A stretch of 64,000 nucleotides of DNA from Verrucomicrobiaceae bacterium (GTDB lineage: Bacteria > Verrucomicrobiota > Verrucomicrobiia > Verrucomicrobiales > Akkermansiaceae): NCBI GenBank assembly GCA_027491155.1, contig JAIXWR010000042.1, positions 186,001 through 250,000 on the forward strand, given 5' to 3'. The notes below the pieces were generated by a model. That model saw nothing but the letters and a program-made list of their open reading frames with translations. It was not told where the DNA came from and searched no databases. A program made the position numbers and the translations under genes. Within the stretch, counting starts at the first letter, position 1. The number at the start of each line of letters is the position of its first letter. Positions 34,099 through 42,899 of the stretch are shown here, one piece after another.

Positions 34099-37000
34099 TC
34101 AGGCCGCCTGCCAGCGTTTGGCGATTTCCTCCAGCACGACGGGATCCTGCGGGATGTTGTCGGGGCCGAAGTGGCGGGCTTCGAGGGCGGTGATCTCTTT
34201 CTCGATGGCCTCCTTCATCGCCGGCGTGGTGCCTTCGCGCTGCTGGACGCGGCGGAGGAAGCCGATGACGCTGACGGCATTGAGGTGCGACGGCAACGGG
34301 ATCAGGGCGGGGCCTTGGTAGCCGGGCTTCTGGCGACGCTTGGCGGTGAGGACGAAAGCGGCAATCAGGGCAACCAAGGCCGCGATGCCACCGCCGATCC
34401 AAGGGCCGAGGCGTTTCGCGGAGCCGCCGAGGGGGACGGTGGCATCGACCGGGACGAGATCGACATCGACGTAGCGCTGGCGGATCAGGCCGTCTTCCTT
34501 GGCAAGCTCCGGCTTCACCGTGGGGAACTGGAAGCTTGCGGGAAGCACGCCGCCGGCCGGCCTGAGTTCGATCCGCCATTCGTGCTCGGAGATCGGCGCG
34601 AGGTCCTCGGAGGCGGCGTCGAGCTCGATCACGCGCAGGGTGCGGTCCTCGATGTTGCCGGTTTCGAAACCGGGAACCGATGTCTCTAACAGCTCGTCGA
34701 GGGACGGGACCAGGCCGTGGGTGGTCGCCTTGACTTCGAGATAGAGGCTGCCCTTTTCCGCGTGACTGCGCTCGTCCAGGGTCATCGCCACCTTGAGGTC
34801 GCGGAAGGGTCGCGGTTCGGTGGTGGCGGCGTCGATGGGGACCTCGGCGGAAGTGACGGGCAGGACGACGTAGCCGGAGGTGTCGTTGAAATCCAGGTCG
34901 ATCTTGAGCGGCGGGACCTTGTCGACCTGCGGGCCTTTCGGCTTGAGCAGGAAGTAGGCGTAGGGGGTGAAGCGCCAGCCGAACTCGGGGTCGGTCTGGG
35001 ACTCGACCTTGTCGGCGTGGAAGGTGAGCGAGACCACTTCGAAGTGCTCCTCCAGCGCGGCGCGGGCGGCCTTTTCGAACTTGTCGCGGTAGTCTTCGGT
35101 CGGGCGGCCGAAGTTCCACGCGTACTGCATGTTGGTCTGGTTCTGCAGGTACTTCTGGAAGCCGCCGGCCTCGCGTTCGATCTCGCGGGTGTGTCGGAGG
35201 TTCACCTTCAGGCCGAAGGGACCGCCGCCGCCGACGCGGTCGGGGCCGTCGACCTTGGCGTCGAGTTCGATCTCGGTGATGAGGTCGCGGTAGTAGGCGA
35301 GCACCTCGCCGGCATCGCGCATCGCCTCGTGGTCGCCGACGATGGCGGCGGCGCCTTCGAGGTAGCGCAGCTTCAAATCGGGCGCGGCGTTGGCGAGGCG
35401 GTTGTTGAGCGTGGTGGCGAAGGATTTCAGGTGGCGCGCCTTGGCGTCGCCCGGCAGCGCTTCAAGGGCGGCCTTGATTTTCGGATACTCCTCGGGCGTC
35501 GCGACGTGGTGGCTTTTCAGCGCTTCGAGCGAGGGCGAGCCGAGGGCGGCGAAGAACCATGTGTCGAAGACGGCGCTCGATTCCTTCGACGGATCGTCGA
35601 GCGGCAAGGTCTTCGCGTAGCCCTCCGCGGCGGCGGCGAGGCCTTCGAGGGCGGCGCGCTTGATCTTGGTGTGCTCGTGGTTGCGCTCGAGGCTGCTGCG
35701 GTAGTTGCTCTCTTCGATACGGAGGGCGGCGAGTTGTTCTTCGAGCCGCCAGGCATCGGCGGGCTGCTTGGCCAAAGCGCGTTCGAGCACGCCCTGCGCG
35801 GCCTGGTAGCCGGTGAGGATCTGTTCCTGGAGTTCCTTGTCCTTGCGCTTGGTCTGGTAGGCCTGCTGGAGCTTCGGGTTCGGCCAGAGGCCGGCGAGGT
35901 TGAGGCGCATCTTGCCGACCAGCGCGCCGAGCGTGCGGGTGTCGAGCACGTCGGTCGCGCCGAAGACCGACTCGACCGCCTCGACGCGCCAGACCTCGGC
36001 CTGGCTGTGGCAGGAGATGAAGGCGTCGGCGAGTTCGGTGTGGAAGCTCTCGCCAAGACCGAGACCGGCGATGCCTTTCACCAGCGCGGCGAGTTCCACC
36101 AGGTTGCGTTCCTGCTTCGACCTCGTCAGCGGGATCGCGCCCGACTGGTTGTTGAAGCCGTAGAAATACATGTACTGCGACCGGTAGTTCTTCCCTTCGT
36201 TCGGGTTGTGGTTCTCGGTCCAGACCCGGATGGTCTCACGGACCAGCGCCTTGGCCTGTTCCTTGTCGGTTTCGGCGAGGGTCTTGATGACCGGCAGCGC
36301 CTTGTTCTCTTCCTTCACCTTCAGGTAGAGCCGTGCGGAGGAAAGGAGGACCTCGTTGCGGGTCGCGCTTTCGATCGCGGCGAGCCACTTGTCCTCGGGC
36401 TTGCATTCGAGCAGGCGGCCCGCGCCGATCGGCCGGACGCCGGGGCCCTGGTAGCCGGTGTCGGGGCGGCTGAAGAAGAGGTTCCCCCACTCGTCGTACT
36501 GCGGGACCATGCGGCGCGAATTGCTCTGGTCCTTTTGCCGGGTGACTTCGGCCTCATGGGCCCATTGGCGGGCGTAGAGCGTGAAGATGCCGGACCACGC
36601 GGCGGGGTCGAGGTCCTTGCTTTCGAGCAAGGTGGTGACCGCGGCGTGCTGGAGCTTGAGCTGTTCGAGCCGCAGGGTTTCGTCGGGGTTCTCGCGGGTC
36701 TGGGCGGTCAGGGTGCCGAGCGAGGCGAGCAGTTCGAGGCCTTCGCCTTCGGGGTTCTTGAAGGTCTTCTCCAACCACTGCTTGCCGGTGTCGTCGCCGA
36801 GTTCCGGGATCAGCGAAAGCGCGCGGAAGAGGGCTTCGCCGCGGGCTTCCGGCGGGGCTTTGGCGTCGGTGAGGAATGAGGTGGAAAGCTCCCAGGCGAG
36901 CGGCAGGGCGTCCTTGCCGGCTTCCTTCTTGTCGAGCTGGTAGAGTTCGGCGCGATGGCGGGCGATCAGGTTGAGGGCGGTGTAGTCCTTCTTCTCGCGG

Positions 37001-37923
37001 GCGGCTGTTAGATCGGGGAGGAAGGCACCGGCGTCCTTGACGAAGCCGGCTTCGATCAGGAGTTCGGCCGCGCGGCGGCGGGCGTCGGGGTCCTCGCCGC
37101 CGAAGTGCGGGATGCCTTTCGCGAGCGCTTCGAAGAACTCCTTCGGTGGCCGCGGTTCCTTCGGGAGGAGCTTGGCGAGGCCTTCGATCTGCTTTTTGGC
37201 GGGCGGATTCGGAGCCGCGGCGGCGAGACCTAACAGATCGGCGGGCGGCAGGAAGGCGGGCTGGGTGTGGGGCTTCGAGCCGCGGGCGACGAGTTCGGGC
37301 GGCGGTTGAACGGGCGAGGGGGCGGAGAGCTTGGCGACGATGGTTTGATAGGCTTCGCCGGAGTTTTCCTTCGGCAACGCGGCGAGGAAATCCTTCACCT
37401 TGTCCCAACGGCCGAGCACCACGTCGCGGCGGAAGACGGCGGCGTCCTTGCGGAATTGCTCGATCTCCTGCTGGGCCTTTGCGGCATCCGGCGCGGGCTG
37501 TGCGGGCGCGCCTTCCTGGCCGGGAGCGGGAACCGGGACCGGAGGCGCCGCGGGCGGGGCCTCGGCGGGTGCGGCGTTGGCGCGTGCCTCTTCCAGCCGG
37601 GCGGCAAGGATGCCGGAGGTGCTGCGGTCGAACTGGAGTTCGCGGAGGATCGCCTGCTTCTGCTGCGCGGGCGTCGGGGCGGGGCGGTTCTTGCTCTGCT
37701 CGATGAGCTGGCGGAGGCGGTTGAAATCGAGGTCGCCCATGGCCCCGCCGCCGGCAGGATTCGCCGCGCCGCGAGGGAGGACGAGGCCGGGCGGCATCCC
37801 GCCTTCGGTGACGATGACTTCGCCGTCGGGGCCTTCGAGGGTGACGCTAGGCTGGATGAGGACCTGCGCGGAAAGCGGGGCGGTGAGGGTGGCGAGAGCG
37901 AGGATCGAAAGTCGGGCGGACAT
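34099..37923 (-). CDS. Very large exported protein of the Bat operon
   Basis: The product is 1274 residues from ATG 37923; the longer frame lacks an N-terminal signal. A signal peptide (MSARLSILALATLTAPLSAQ) is followed by a Pro/Ala-rich region to about 180. A long helical repeat-like region of unrecognised type continues to about 850, and beta-rich domains follow. One membrane helix lies near residue 1178 with a short cytoplasmic tail. I do not recognise a family, although size, anchoring and position resemble BatD/BatE-type accessory proteins. It is the last gene of the operon, 190 bp after the previous one. Confidence 0.8.
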   Translation of the reverse strand: MSARLSILALATLTAPLSAQVLIQPSVTLEGPDGEVIVTEGGMPPGLVLPRGAANPAGGGAMGDLDFNRLRQLIEQSKNRPAPTPAQQKQAILRELQFDRSTSGILAARLEEARANAAPAEAPPAAPPVPVPAPGQEGAPAQPAPDAAKAQQEIEQFRKDAAVFRRDVVLGRWDKVKDFLAALPKENSGEAYQTIVAKLSAPSPVQPPPELVARGSKPHTQPAFLPPADLLGLAAAAPNPPAKKQIEGLAKLLPKEPRPPKEFFEALAKGIPHFGGEDPDARRRAAELLIEAGFVKDAGAFLPDLTAAREKKDYTALNLIARHRAELYQLDKKEAGKDALPLAWELSTSFLTDAKAPPEARGEALFRALSLIPELGDDTGKQWLEKTFKNPEGEGLELLASLGTLTAQTRENPDETLRLEQLKLQHAAVTTLLESKDLDPAAWSGIFTLYARQWAHEAEVTRQKDQSNSRRMVPQYDEWGNLFFSRPDTGYQGPGVRPIGAGRLLECKPEDKWLAAIESATRNEVLLSSARLYLKVKEENKALPVIKTLAETDKEQAKALVRETIRVWTENHNPNEGKNYRSQYMYFYGFNNQSGAIPLTRSKQERNLVELAALVKGIAGLGLGESFHTELADAFISCHSQAEVWRVEAVESVFGATDVLDTRTLGALVGKMRLNLAGLWPNPKLQQAYQTKRKDKELQEQILTGYQAAQGVLERALAKQPADAWRLEEQLAALRIEESNYRSSLERNHEHTKIKRAALEGLAAAAEGYAKTLPLDDPSKESSAVFDTWFFAALGSPSLEALKSHHVATPEEYPKIKAALEALPGDAKARHLKSFATTLNNRLANAAPDLKLRYLEGAAAIVGDHEAMRDAGEVLAYYRDLITEIELDAKVDGPDRVGGGGPFGLKVNLRHTREIEREAGGFQKYLQNQTNMQYAWNFGRPTEDYRDKFEKAARAALEEHFEVVSLTFHADKVESQTDPEFGWRFTPYAYFLLKPKGPQVDKVPPLKIDLDFNDTSGYVVLPVTSAEVPIDAATTEPRPFRDLKVAMTLDERSHAEKGSLYLEVKATTHGLVPSLDELLETSVPGFETGNIEDRTLRVIELDAASEDLAPISEHEWRIELRPAGGVLPASFQFPTVKPELAKEDGLIRQRYVDVDLVPVDATVPLGGSAKRLGPWIGGGIAALVALIAAFVLTAKRRQKPGYQGPALIPLPSHLNAVSVIGFLRRVQQREGTTPAMKEAIEKEITALEARHFGPDNIPQDPVVLEEIAKRWQAA

Positions 37924-37978
37924 GGCGAAGAGGGAATGGGAAGGGCTGCTCAATACGGATTGGTCGGAGCAAGGGCGC

Positions 37979-38080
37979 ATGTAGTCCCAGCTTCAGCCGG
38001 ACGAAGCACGGGCGATGCGGGTATCTCCTCCAAAGCCGAACGGGTGGGATTGCTCGGTCCGCCTGAAGGTGGGGCTACAT
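37979..38080. repeat. Long inverted repeat in the Bat operon, element a
   Basis: Arms at 37979-38001 and 38058-38080 are complementary at 19 of 23 positions by my count, with a 56-bp spacer. The left arm starts ATGTAGTCCCAGC and the right arm ends GGGGCTACAT. It fills most of the 190-bp gap before the giant gene. The sequence differs from the other elements of this operon, although the layout is the same. Function unknown: transcript processing, termination or a MITE-like origin are possible. Confidence 0.7.
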
Positions 38081-38113
38081 GCCACTGGAGCGCGGACCTT
38101 GGGGTGCTTCGGA

Positions 38114-38818
38114 TCACGACCCCTGCCCATCGACCGGCGGGCCGGAGCTGGCGCCGCGGCTGTCTTCGGGCTTCTTCTTGCCGGCGTTGGGCGAAGGACT
38201 GTTGCACTTGCCGGACTTGCAGTTGCACTGCTTGGGGATGGCCTTGCCGTAGAGTTCTTCCGGCTCCATGCGGGCGAGGCGGATGGCGGATTCGAGGTCG
38301 TCGGCGTGCTTCGCGGCGGCCTTCTCATCGCCGGCTTCGGTGGCGCGCTGGACGAGCAGCTTGCGCTCCTGGCGGGCGGCTTCGATCTCCGGCTCCCACT
38401 CGCTGTCGGGCAGGCCTTCGAGCTTCATGAGGTAGGTCATGTAGAAGCGCGAGGTGGCAAGGGTGGCAAGGGTCTCGTCGCGCAGGCCGGCATGGGCGTT
38501 CGGGTCCTGGGCGAGTTCCTCGGCGAGGACGGCGAGTTCCTCGCGAGCCTTCGGGAGCTCGGCGGCTTCCATGCGGGCCTTGGCGAGTTCGAGGCGGATC
38601 CGGCGGGCTTCGTCGATGCGGTCCTTCGGCAGCTTGGCGAGGGTTTCCTCGTAGCCGGCGATGGCTTCTTTCAACGAGCCGGAGTCGGCGCTCGACTTGG
38701 CCTTGCCGAGCGTCGCGGCGGCGCTGTCGAGCTGCAGTTCTTTCTGGCCCGGGCCGTAGTGGTAGGCGAGCAGGCCGAGCGGGGCGAGGCACCAGAGGGT
38801 GAGGACGAGGATTCTCAT
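38114..38818 (-). CDS. Tetratricopeptide-like exported protein of the Bat operon
   Basis: The product is 234 residues from ATG 38818. It has a signal-anchor (ILVLTLWCLAPLGLLAYHY), then TPR-like helices (SGSLKEAIAGYEETLAKLPK, then AKARMEAAELPKAREELAVL). The C-terminus contains a Cys-rich segment (KQCNCKSGKCNSPSPN). TPR proteins (BatE-like) are common in Bat operons. The gene is 34 bp from the VWA gene upstream, so it is part of the same transcript. The TPR call is by pattern and not strong in every repeat. Confidence 0.7.
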   Translation of the reverse strand: MRILVLTLWCLAPLGLLAYHYGPGQKELQLDSAAATLGKAKSSADSGSLKEAIAGYEETLAKLPKDRIDEARRIRLELAKARMEAAELPKAREELAVLAEELAQDPNAHAGLRDETLATLATSRFYMTYLMKLEGLPDSEWEPEIEAARQERKLLVQRATEAGDEKAAAKHADDLESAIRLARMEPEELYGKAIPKQCNCKSGKCNSPSPNAGKKKPEDSRGASSGPPVDGQGS

Positions 38819-38852
38819 GGCGGTAATTTGGATGGCAGCATGGGCGGAATGG

Positions 38853-39863
38853 TCAGCGAGGGGAAGCAACGAGTTCGGGGGATTTTGGAACCGGAGCACG
38901 GCGCGGGCCGGGATTCCAGCGGGAGCCGGCGAAATGGAGCAGCAGGGGAAGCCCGGCGAGCAGGGTGGCGCCGAGGGTGGTGAGCAGCATCGCGAGTTCG
39001 CGCTGGCCGGGGAGCCGCGCGGTGCCGTCGACCGCCAGAGTGCCGAGGCGCTGGAGCATGGCGGTGGGGACGAACTTCGCGTTGCCGTCGTGGTATTCGC
39101 CGCCGAGGCGGGTGGCGATCTGGCGCAAGGTGGCCCCGTCCTGGCGCGAGTGGCGGCCGTCGATGAAGCTGCCCTTCACGGGATCGCCGACGCCCGCGAC
39201 GAGGACCCCGCCGATGGAAGGCGGCATCTTCGGCATGCCGGTGGCGGGGACCGAATCGCCGTCGCTGATCAGGACCAAGGTGGCGGAGCCGGCGGGCCAT
39301 TTCGCGGCGACCTTGGCGGCTTCGGCGAGTCCGTCGAAGAGCCGGGTCTTGCCCGGGGGGAAGGCGTGATGCATCGGCAGGTCGTTCATCACGTTGTGGA
39401 CGATCTCGAGGTCGCGGGTCTGCTCGACCACCAGCTTGGCACCGTTGTAAACCGCGACGACCGTGGTGTGCAGCTTGTCGTGGGCGGTGCGGGCGATGAC
39501 CGATTCCAGCACGGCGCGGGCGCGGCCCATGCGGCTCTCCTTGCCGCCGGCACCGGCATCGAGCAGGCGCATGCTGGGGGAGACATCGAGCACCAACAGG
39601 AGATGCTGGCGTTCCTTCGGCTCGACCTCTTTCACCTCCGAGCGGTGGGCGACCGGCGGCAGCAGGAGCAAGGTGGCGACGCCCCAGACCAGCATGCCGA
39701 TCCCCGCGATGCGCACCAGCGGCGCGATGCGGCCGGCCAGCGACGCCTTCCCGCCCGGCCCGAAAGCCAGCGTGGCCACGCTGCGGACGCGGCCGAGGTG
39801 CAGCCATTCGGCGCCAATGGCGAGGACGAGGGCGGCGAGGGTGAGAAGGAGCGGGAAGGTCAT
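38853..39863 (-). CDS. VWA-domain membrane protein (BatB-like)
   Basis: The product is 336 residues from ATG 39863. Two N-terminal membrane helices (about 5-20 and 50-70) precede a von Willebrand A domain with the metal-binding DVSPSMR at Asp93. LVLISDGDSVPATGM, the second metal-site region, follows. A C-terminal membrane helix near 295 closes the protein. The topology matches BatB, which with BatA forms a membrane complex in stress tolerance of Bacteroides and spirochetes. The partner VWA gene lies 98 bp upstream with an inverted repeat between them. Confidence 0.88.
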   Translation of the reverse strand: MTFPLLLTLAALVLAIGAEWLHLGRVRSVATLAFGPGGKASLAGRIAPLVRIAGIGMLVWGVATLLLLPPVAHRSEVKEVEPKERQHLLLVLDVSPSMRLLDAGAGGKESRMGRARAVLESVIARTAHDKLHTTVVAVYNGAKLVVEQTRDLEIVHNVMNDLPMHHAFPPGKTRLFDGLAEAAKVAAKWPAGSATLVLISDGDSVPATGMPKMPPSIGGVLVAGVGDPVKGSFIDGRHSRQDGATLRQIATRLGGEYHDGNAKFVPTAMLQRLGTLAVDGTARLPGQRELAMLLTTLGATLLAGLPLLLHFAGSRWNPGPRRAPVPKSPELVASPR

Positions 39864-39876
39864 CGGGCGTCTAAAA

Positions 39877-39948
39877 GTCTAAAAGTCCGAAGGTCGAAAG
39901 TCTGAAGCCGCGGCGACATTTAGACTTTCCGACCTTCGACTTTTAGAC
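39877..39948. repeat. Long inverted repeat in the Bat operon, element b
   Basis: Arms at 39877-39906 and 39919-39948 are complementary over about 28 positions with one-base slips, leaving a 12-bp spacer. The arms are made of near-repeats (GTCTAAAAGTC, CGAAGGTC, GAAAGTCT), and an extra GTCTAAAA unit precedes the left arm. The element is AT-rich compared with the neighbouring genes and fills most of the gap between the two VWA genes. The short spacer allows a strong hairpin in the mRNA. Confidence 0.8.
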
Positions 39949-39961
39949 GGCTGTTTGCTCC

Positions 39962-40876
39962 TCACCATGGCGTGTAGCGGAGACCGAATAGGGTGAGGAG
40001 ATAGAGAGCGCCGATGCCGAGGGCGGCGAGGGCGAAGGGCTGGAAGAAGTCGACGGGGTCGGGGGTGGAGCGCTTGAGCGGGGCTTTTTCCATCTCGTCG
40101 ATGCGGGCGAAGACGGCCTTCAGCGCGCCGGGGTCGCCGGCGGAAAAGATCTCGCCGCCGGTGAGCGAGGCGATCACGCCGACTTCATCGGGCGCGCTGC
40201 CTTCGGCGACGTGGACGCCGTAAACCTTGATGTTGTTCGCCTTCAGGCTCTGGGCGATGGCGAGGTCCTGGCCGTTGGTGAGGTCGTAGCTCATGCCATC
40301 GGTGAAGAGCACGATCATCCGGTCGCCCGTTTCCCCGGCGAGCAGGGTTTTCTCGGCGGAGCGCAGGGCCATGCCGATGTTCGTCCCGCCGAACCAGGGT
40401 GGCAGGACTTCCGGCCGGAGGAAAGGCGGCGCGCACCTGAAGGCGGAGACGTCGTTGGTGAGCGGCACCCAGTTGAGCACGCTGCTGCCGAAGACTGTCA
40501 GGCCGAAAGCATCGCCTTTGCGGAAGGTGATGAAGTCGTTCACCGCCTCCATCGCGGCATCGTAGCGGGTGGCGGCGCCGAAGTTCGCCATCATCGAGCC
40601 GGAGACATCGAGGCAGAACAGGATGTTCGACATCTCGCGTTCGTTGCGCGGCTGTTCGAAGCGTCGCGGTCCGGCGAGGATGGCGATGGCGATCATCAGG
40701 AGGCCGACCGGCAGCAGGTCGGCGGACTTCAGGAGGAAGCCGAGCATCCGCGCGCGGCGGAGCGGCTGGTGGTCGAAGGGCAGCGGGACCCGGCGGCCGG
40801 CGCGCTTCCAAAGGAACACCGCGAGCCCGACCGGAAGGACGAGCAGGGCGAGGAGCCATGGATGGGCGAAGGTCAT
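39962..40876 (-). CDS. VWA-domain membrane protein (BatA-like)
   Basis: The product is 304 residues from ATG 40876; the longer frame starts in the intergenic element. N-terminal membrane helices (PWLLALLVLPVGLAVFLW, then LPVGLLMIAIAILAG) lead into a VWA domain with the full MIDAS motif DVSGSMM at Asp90, GGTNIG and FTDGMS. A last helix (FALAALGIGALYLLTLFG) returns to the membrane. This is the BatA layout. VWA proteins bind partners through the metal site; with MoxR they may form a chaperone-like complex at the inner membrane. Confidence 0.9.
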   Translation of the reverse strand: MTFAHPWLLALLVLPVGLAVFLWKRAGRRVPLPFDHQPLRRARMLGFLLKSADLLPVGLLMIAIAILAGPRRFEQPRNEREMSNILFCLDVSGSMMANFGAATRYDAAMEAVNDFITFRKGDAFGLTVFGSSVLNWVPLTNDVSAFRCAPPFLRPEVLPPWFGGTNIGMALRSAEKTLLAGETGDRMIVLFTDGMSYDLTNGQDLAIAQSLKANNIKVYGVHVAEGSAPDEVGVIASLTGGEIFSAGDPGALKAVFARIDEMEKAPLKRSTPDPVDFFQPFALAALGIGALYLLTLFGLRYTPW

Positions 40877-40931
40877 GGGAAAAGCTGAAATGCTGAGATG
40901 CTGAAATGGGGGAGAGGAAAGGCAGGGATCG

Positions 40932-41039
40932 ACAACGAAAGGGACGAAAAGGGCGAAATCTCGAAGATGGAAGGCAGGTCTGAGCGGTGCTTTGGCTGTT
41001 AGGGATTTTAACTTTCGTCTATTTCGCCGATTTCGTTGT
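40932..41039. repeat. Imperfect inverted repeat in the Bat operon, element c
   Basis: ACAACGAAA at 40932-40940 pairs exactly with TTTCGTTGT at 41031-41039. Complementarity continues imperfectly inward for about 20 bases through GGGCGAAAT and ATTTCGCC. The spacer contains a TGTTAGG word at 40997. The outer ends match those of element d (42765-42882), so c and d belong to one subfamily. Confidence 0.65.
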
Positions 41040-41057
41040 TCACCTCCGGATTCGAAA

Positions 41058-41846
41058 TCAGCCGCGTCCACTATCCCCATAAGGCGCGAGGAGTTGGTCG
41101 ATTTCGGCCTTCGTGGTTTCGCTGCTGCGGGCGTGGAGCCAGCGTTCGAGGGCGAGGAAGAGGGGGGCGGCTTCGGGGTCATGGCGGAGTTTCGACATGG
41201 CCTCGGCGGGGGGGAGGGCGGCGATGTCGGGGCGGTGCTCGCGCCAGTGGCCGATGACGAGACGTTCGAGTTTGGCGCGGTCGTCGGAGGCGAGTTCGCC
41301 TTTCGAAGCGGCGGCGATGAGGGGGCGGAGGCGGTCGGCGAGGGGTTGGATGGATTCGGCGGCGCTGGATCCCGAAGTGGTCTTCTTTTTCCGCCACAGC
41401 AGGATGGCGATGAGGCCGGCGAACCAGAGCGCGATCAGGATTTTCATCCGCGTCTTGTAGCCGCCGAACTCGGGCAGCTCGCTGGCTTCGGCGGGGTTCG
41501 GATGGACGAGTCCTTCGGGGATGGCGGTGGTGATTTCCAGCGGGATCGCGGGGAGCACGGTGCCCGTGGGGGCTTCGAGGAAATCGGCGAGGTTGTAGGT
41601 GCCGGCTTCGAGGCCCTGGACTTCGAAGTCGTAGCGGCTGCCGTCCTTGGCGGGCTTCACCTCGAGGATGCGGACCATCAGCGGCGGCTTGCGGTCGCGG
41701 CGCGGCTTGGCTTTCACCTCGCCGCCGGGGACGTAGAGGTCGCGAATCTCGAGCGGTTGGCCGACGCGCTGGGTCGGCACGGCGGCGTCTTCCGCACGGA
41801 GCAGGGCGGAGCCTAACAGGAGGGCGATGAAGGCGCGGCGGATCAC
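41058..41846 (-). CDS. Exported membrane protein of the Bat operon (BatD/DUF4381-like position)
   Basis: The product is 262 residues from GTG 41846, which overlaps the DUF58 stop (GTGA). A signal peptide (RRAFIALLLGSALLRAED) is followed by a periplasmic beta domain (PLEIRDLYVPGGEVKAKPRR, then DGSRYDFEVQGLEAGTYNL). One membrane helix lies near 136-152 (ILIALWFAGLIAILLW), and a cytoplasmic helical tail follows. Small proteins of this build often sit between DUF58 and VWA genes. The exact family is uncertain. Confidence 0.7.
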   Translation of the reverse strand: MIRRAFIALLLGSALLRAEDAAVPTQRVGQPLEIRDLYVPGGEVKAKPRRDRKPPLMVRILEVKPAKDGSRYDFEVQGLEAGTYNLADFLEAPTGTVLPAIPLEITTAIPEGLVHPNPAEASELPEFGGYKTRMKILIALWFAGLIAILLWRKKKTTSGSSAAESIQPLADRLRPLIAAASKGELASDDRAKLERLVIGHWREHRPDIAALPPAEAMSKLRHDPEAAPLFLALERWLHARSSETTKAEIDQLLAPYGDSGRG

Positions 41847-42706
41847 TGGCGGTTGCGGCGGGATGCTCCGCCGCGGGAGCGGAGGAAGTGGCGGAGTGGG
41901 CCGAGGAAGGGAACTCCGGGGCGGATGACGAAGTGGTCGAGCGAGGCTTTTTTGAGCGACTCGGTGAGTTGGGCGGTGGTGGAAAGCAGGCGCTTGCCGT
42001 GGGTCAGCAGTTCGCGGCCGGATTCGACCTCGCGGCCGCGGAACAGGCCGGCGCCTTCAAGTTGGTCCTCGGCGGGATCGCGGAAGACGAGGCAGACGCA
42101 GTCGTGGCGCGCGCCGACCAGCTTGAGTGCGGCGAGGGCGTCGGGGTCGTGGAAATCGCTCAGCACGATGAGCATCGAGCGCTGCTTCAGCGAAGGCTCC
42201 AGCGACAGCAGGCGCTGGCCGAGGGTGGTCGGTTCATCGAAGCGGTAGGTCCGCAGCGCGTGGAGCCACTGGAGGAGAACGTCGCGGGAAAGGCTGGGCT
42301 GCACGACGAGATCGCGGCCGCCCGCGCCGAGCACGCCGACCGGGCTGACACGGTCGAGGCAGGCCAGCGCGATGCCGCCGGCGACTTGCAGGGCGAGGCC
42401 GTATTTGCCGGGCGGGTGGGAGGCGAGGGCCATCGAGGCGGAGGTGTCGACGACCAGCCAGACGGGCATCTGCTTGGGCGTTTCGAACTGCTTCACGTGT
42501 GCCTTGCCGGTGCGGGCGGTGACGCGCCAGTCGATCGACTTCACCGGGTCGCCGGGTTCGTAGCGGCGGGACTGCACGTACTCGATGCCTTGGCCGAGGA
42601 AAGGGCTGCGGTCGGTGCCGTAGCTCAAGCTGTCGGCGAGGCGCTTTACCGCTAGAAGGAACTGGCGGTGGTCGAGGGGAGCGCAGTGGTGGAGGGTGGA
42701 TTCCAT
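41843..42706 (-). CDS. DUF58 domain protein
   Basis: The product is 287 residues from ATG 42706. The DUF58 signature is complete: GQGIEYVQSRRYEPGDPVKS then IDWRVTARTGKAHVKQF. A VWA-like fold follows, with VVDTSASMALAS carrying the metal-site pattern and LIVLSDFHDP later. DUF58 proteins are the standard partner of MoxR and BatA/B. It is cytoplasmic, with no membrane helix. Its stop overlaps the next start, so translation is coupled. It probably delivers partner proteins to the MoxR ATPase, by family knowledge. Confidence 0.92.
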   Translation of the reverse strand: MESTLHHCAPLDHRQFLLAVKRLADSLSYGTDRSPFLGQGIEYVQSRRYEPGDPVKSIDWRVTARTGKAHVKQFETPKQMPVWLVVDTSASMALASHPPGKYGLALQVAGGIALACLDRVSPVGVLGAGGRDLVVQPSLSRDVLLQWLHALRTYRFDEPTTLGQRLLSLEPSLKQRSMLIVLSDFHDPDALAALKLVGARHDCVCLVFRDPAEDQLEGAGLFRGREVESGRELLTHGKRLLSTTAQLTESLKKASLDHFVIRPGVPFLGPLRHFLRSRGGASRRNRQ

Positions 42707-42764
42707 GAAGTGCCGAGTGATCAGTGGGCAGTGATCAGTGGAAAGGCAGAGTGAAAGGCAGGGG

Positions 42765-42882
42765 GAACAACGAAAGGGCGCGAAACGAGCGAAAGTTGAG
42801 ATGTCGAAAATGATGAGATTGACCCGGGCTAAATTGATCTTGATGTCTTTTGGTTTCGTCGATTTCGGGTTTTTCGTTGTTC
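42765..42882. repeat. Imperfect inverted repeat in the Bat operon, element d
   Basis: GAACAACGAAA at 42765-42775 pairs exactly with TTTCGTTGTTC at 42872-42882. Partial pairing continues inward for about 20 bases. Before it, 42717-42745 carries short tandem words of the GTGATCAGTGG type. It shares its ends with element c. The gap between moxR and the DUF58 gene (193 bp) holds nothing else. Confidence 0.7.
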
Positions 42883-42899
42883 ACTCCATCCGCAGAATC

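Noticed and set aside
33504-34193. Overlapping open frames in the hairpin array
   Set aside because: They only translate the repeated units, which gives the same peptide words in several frames.
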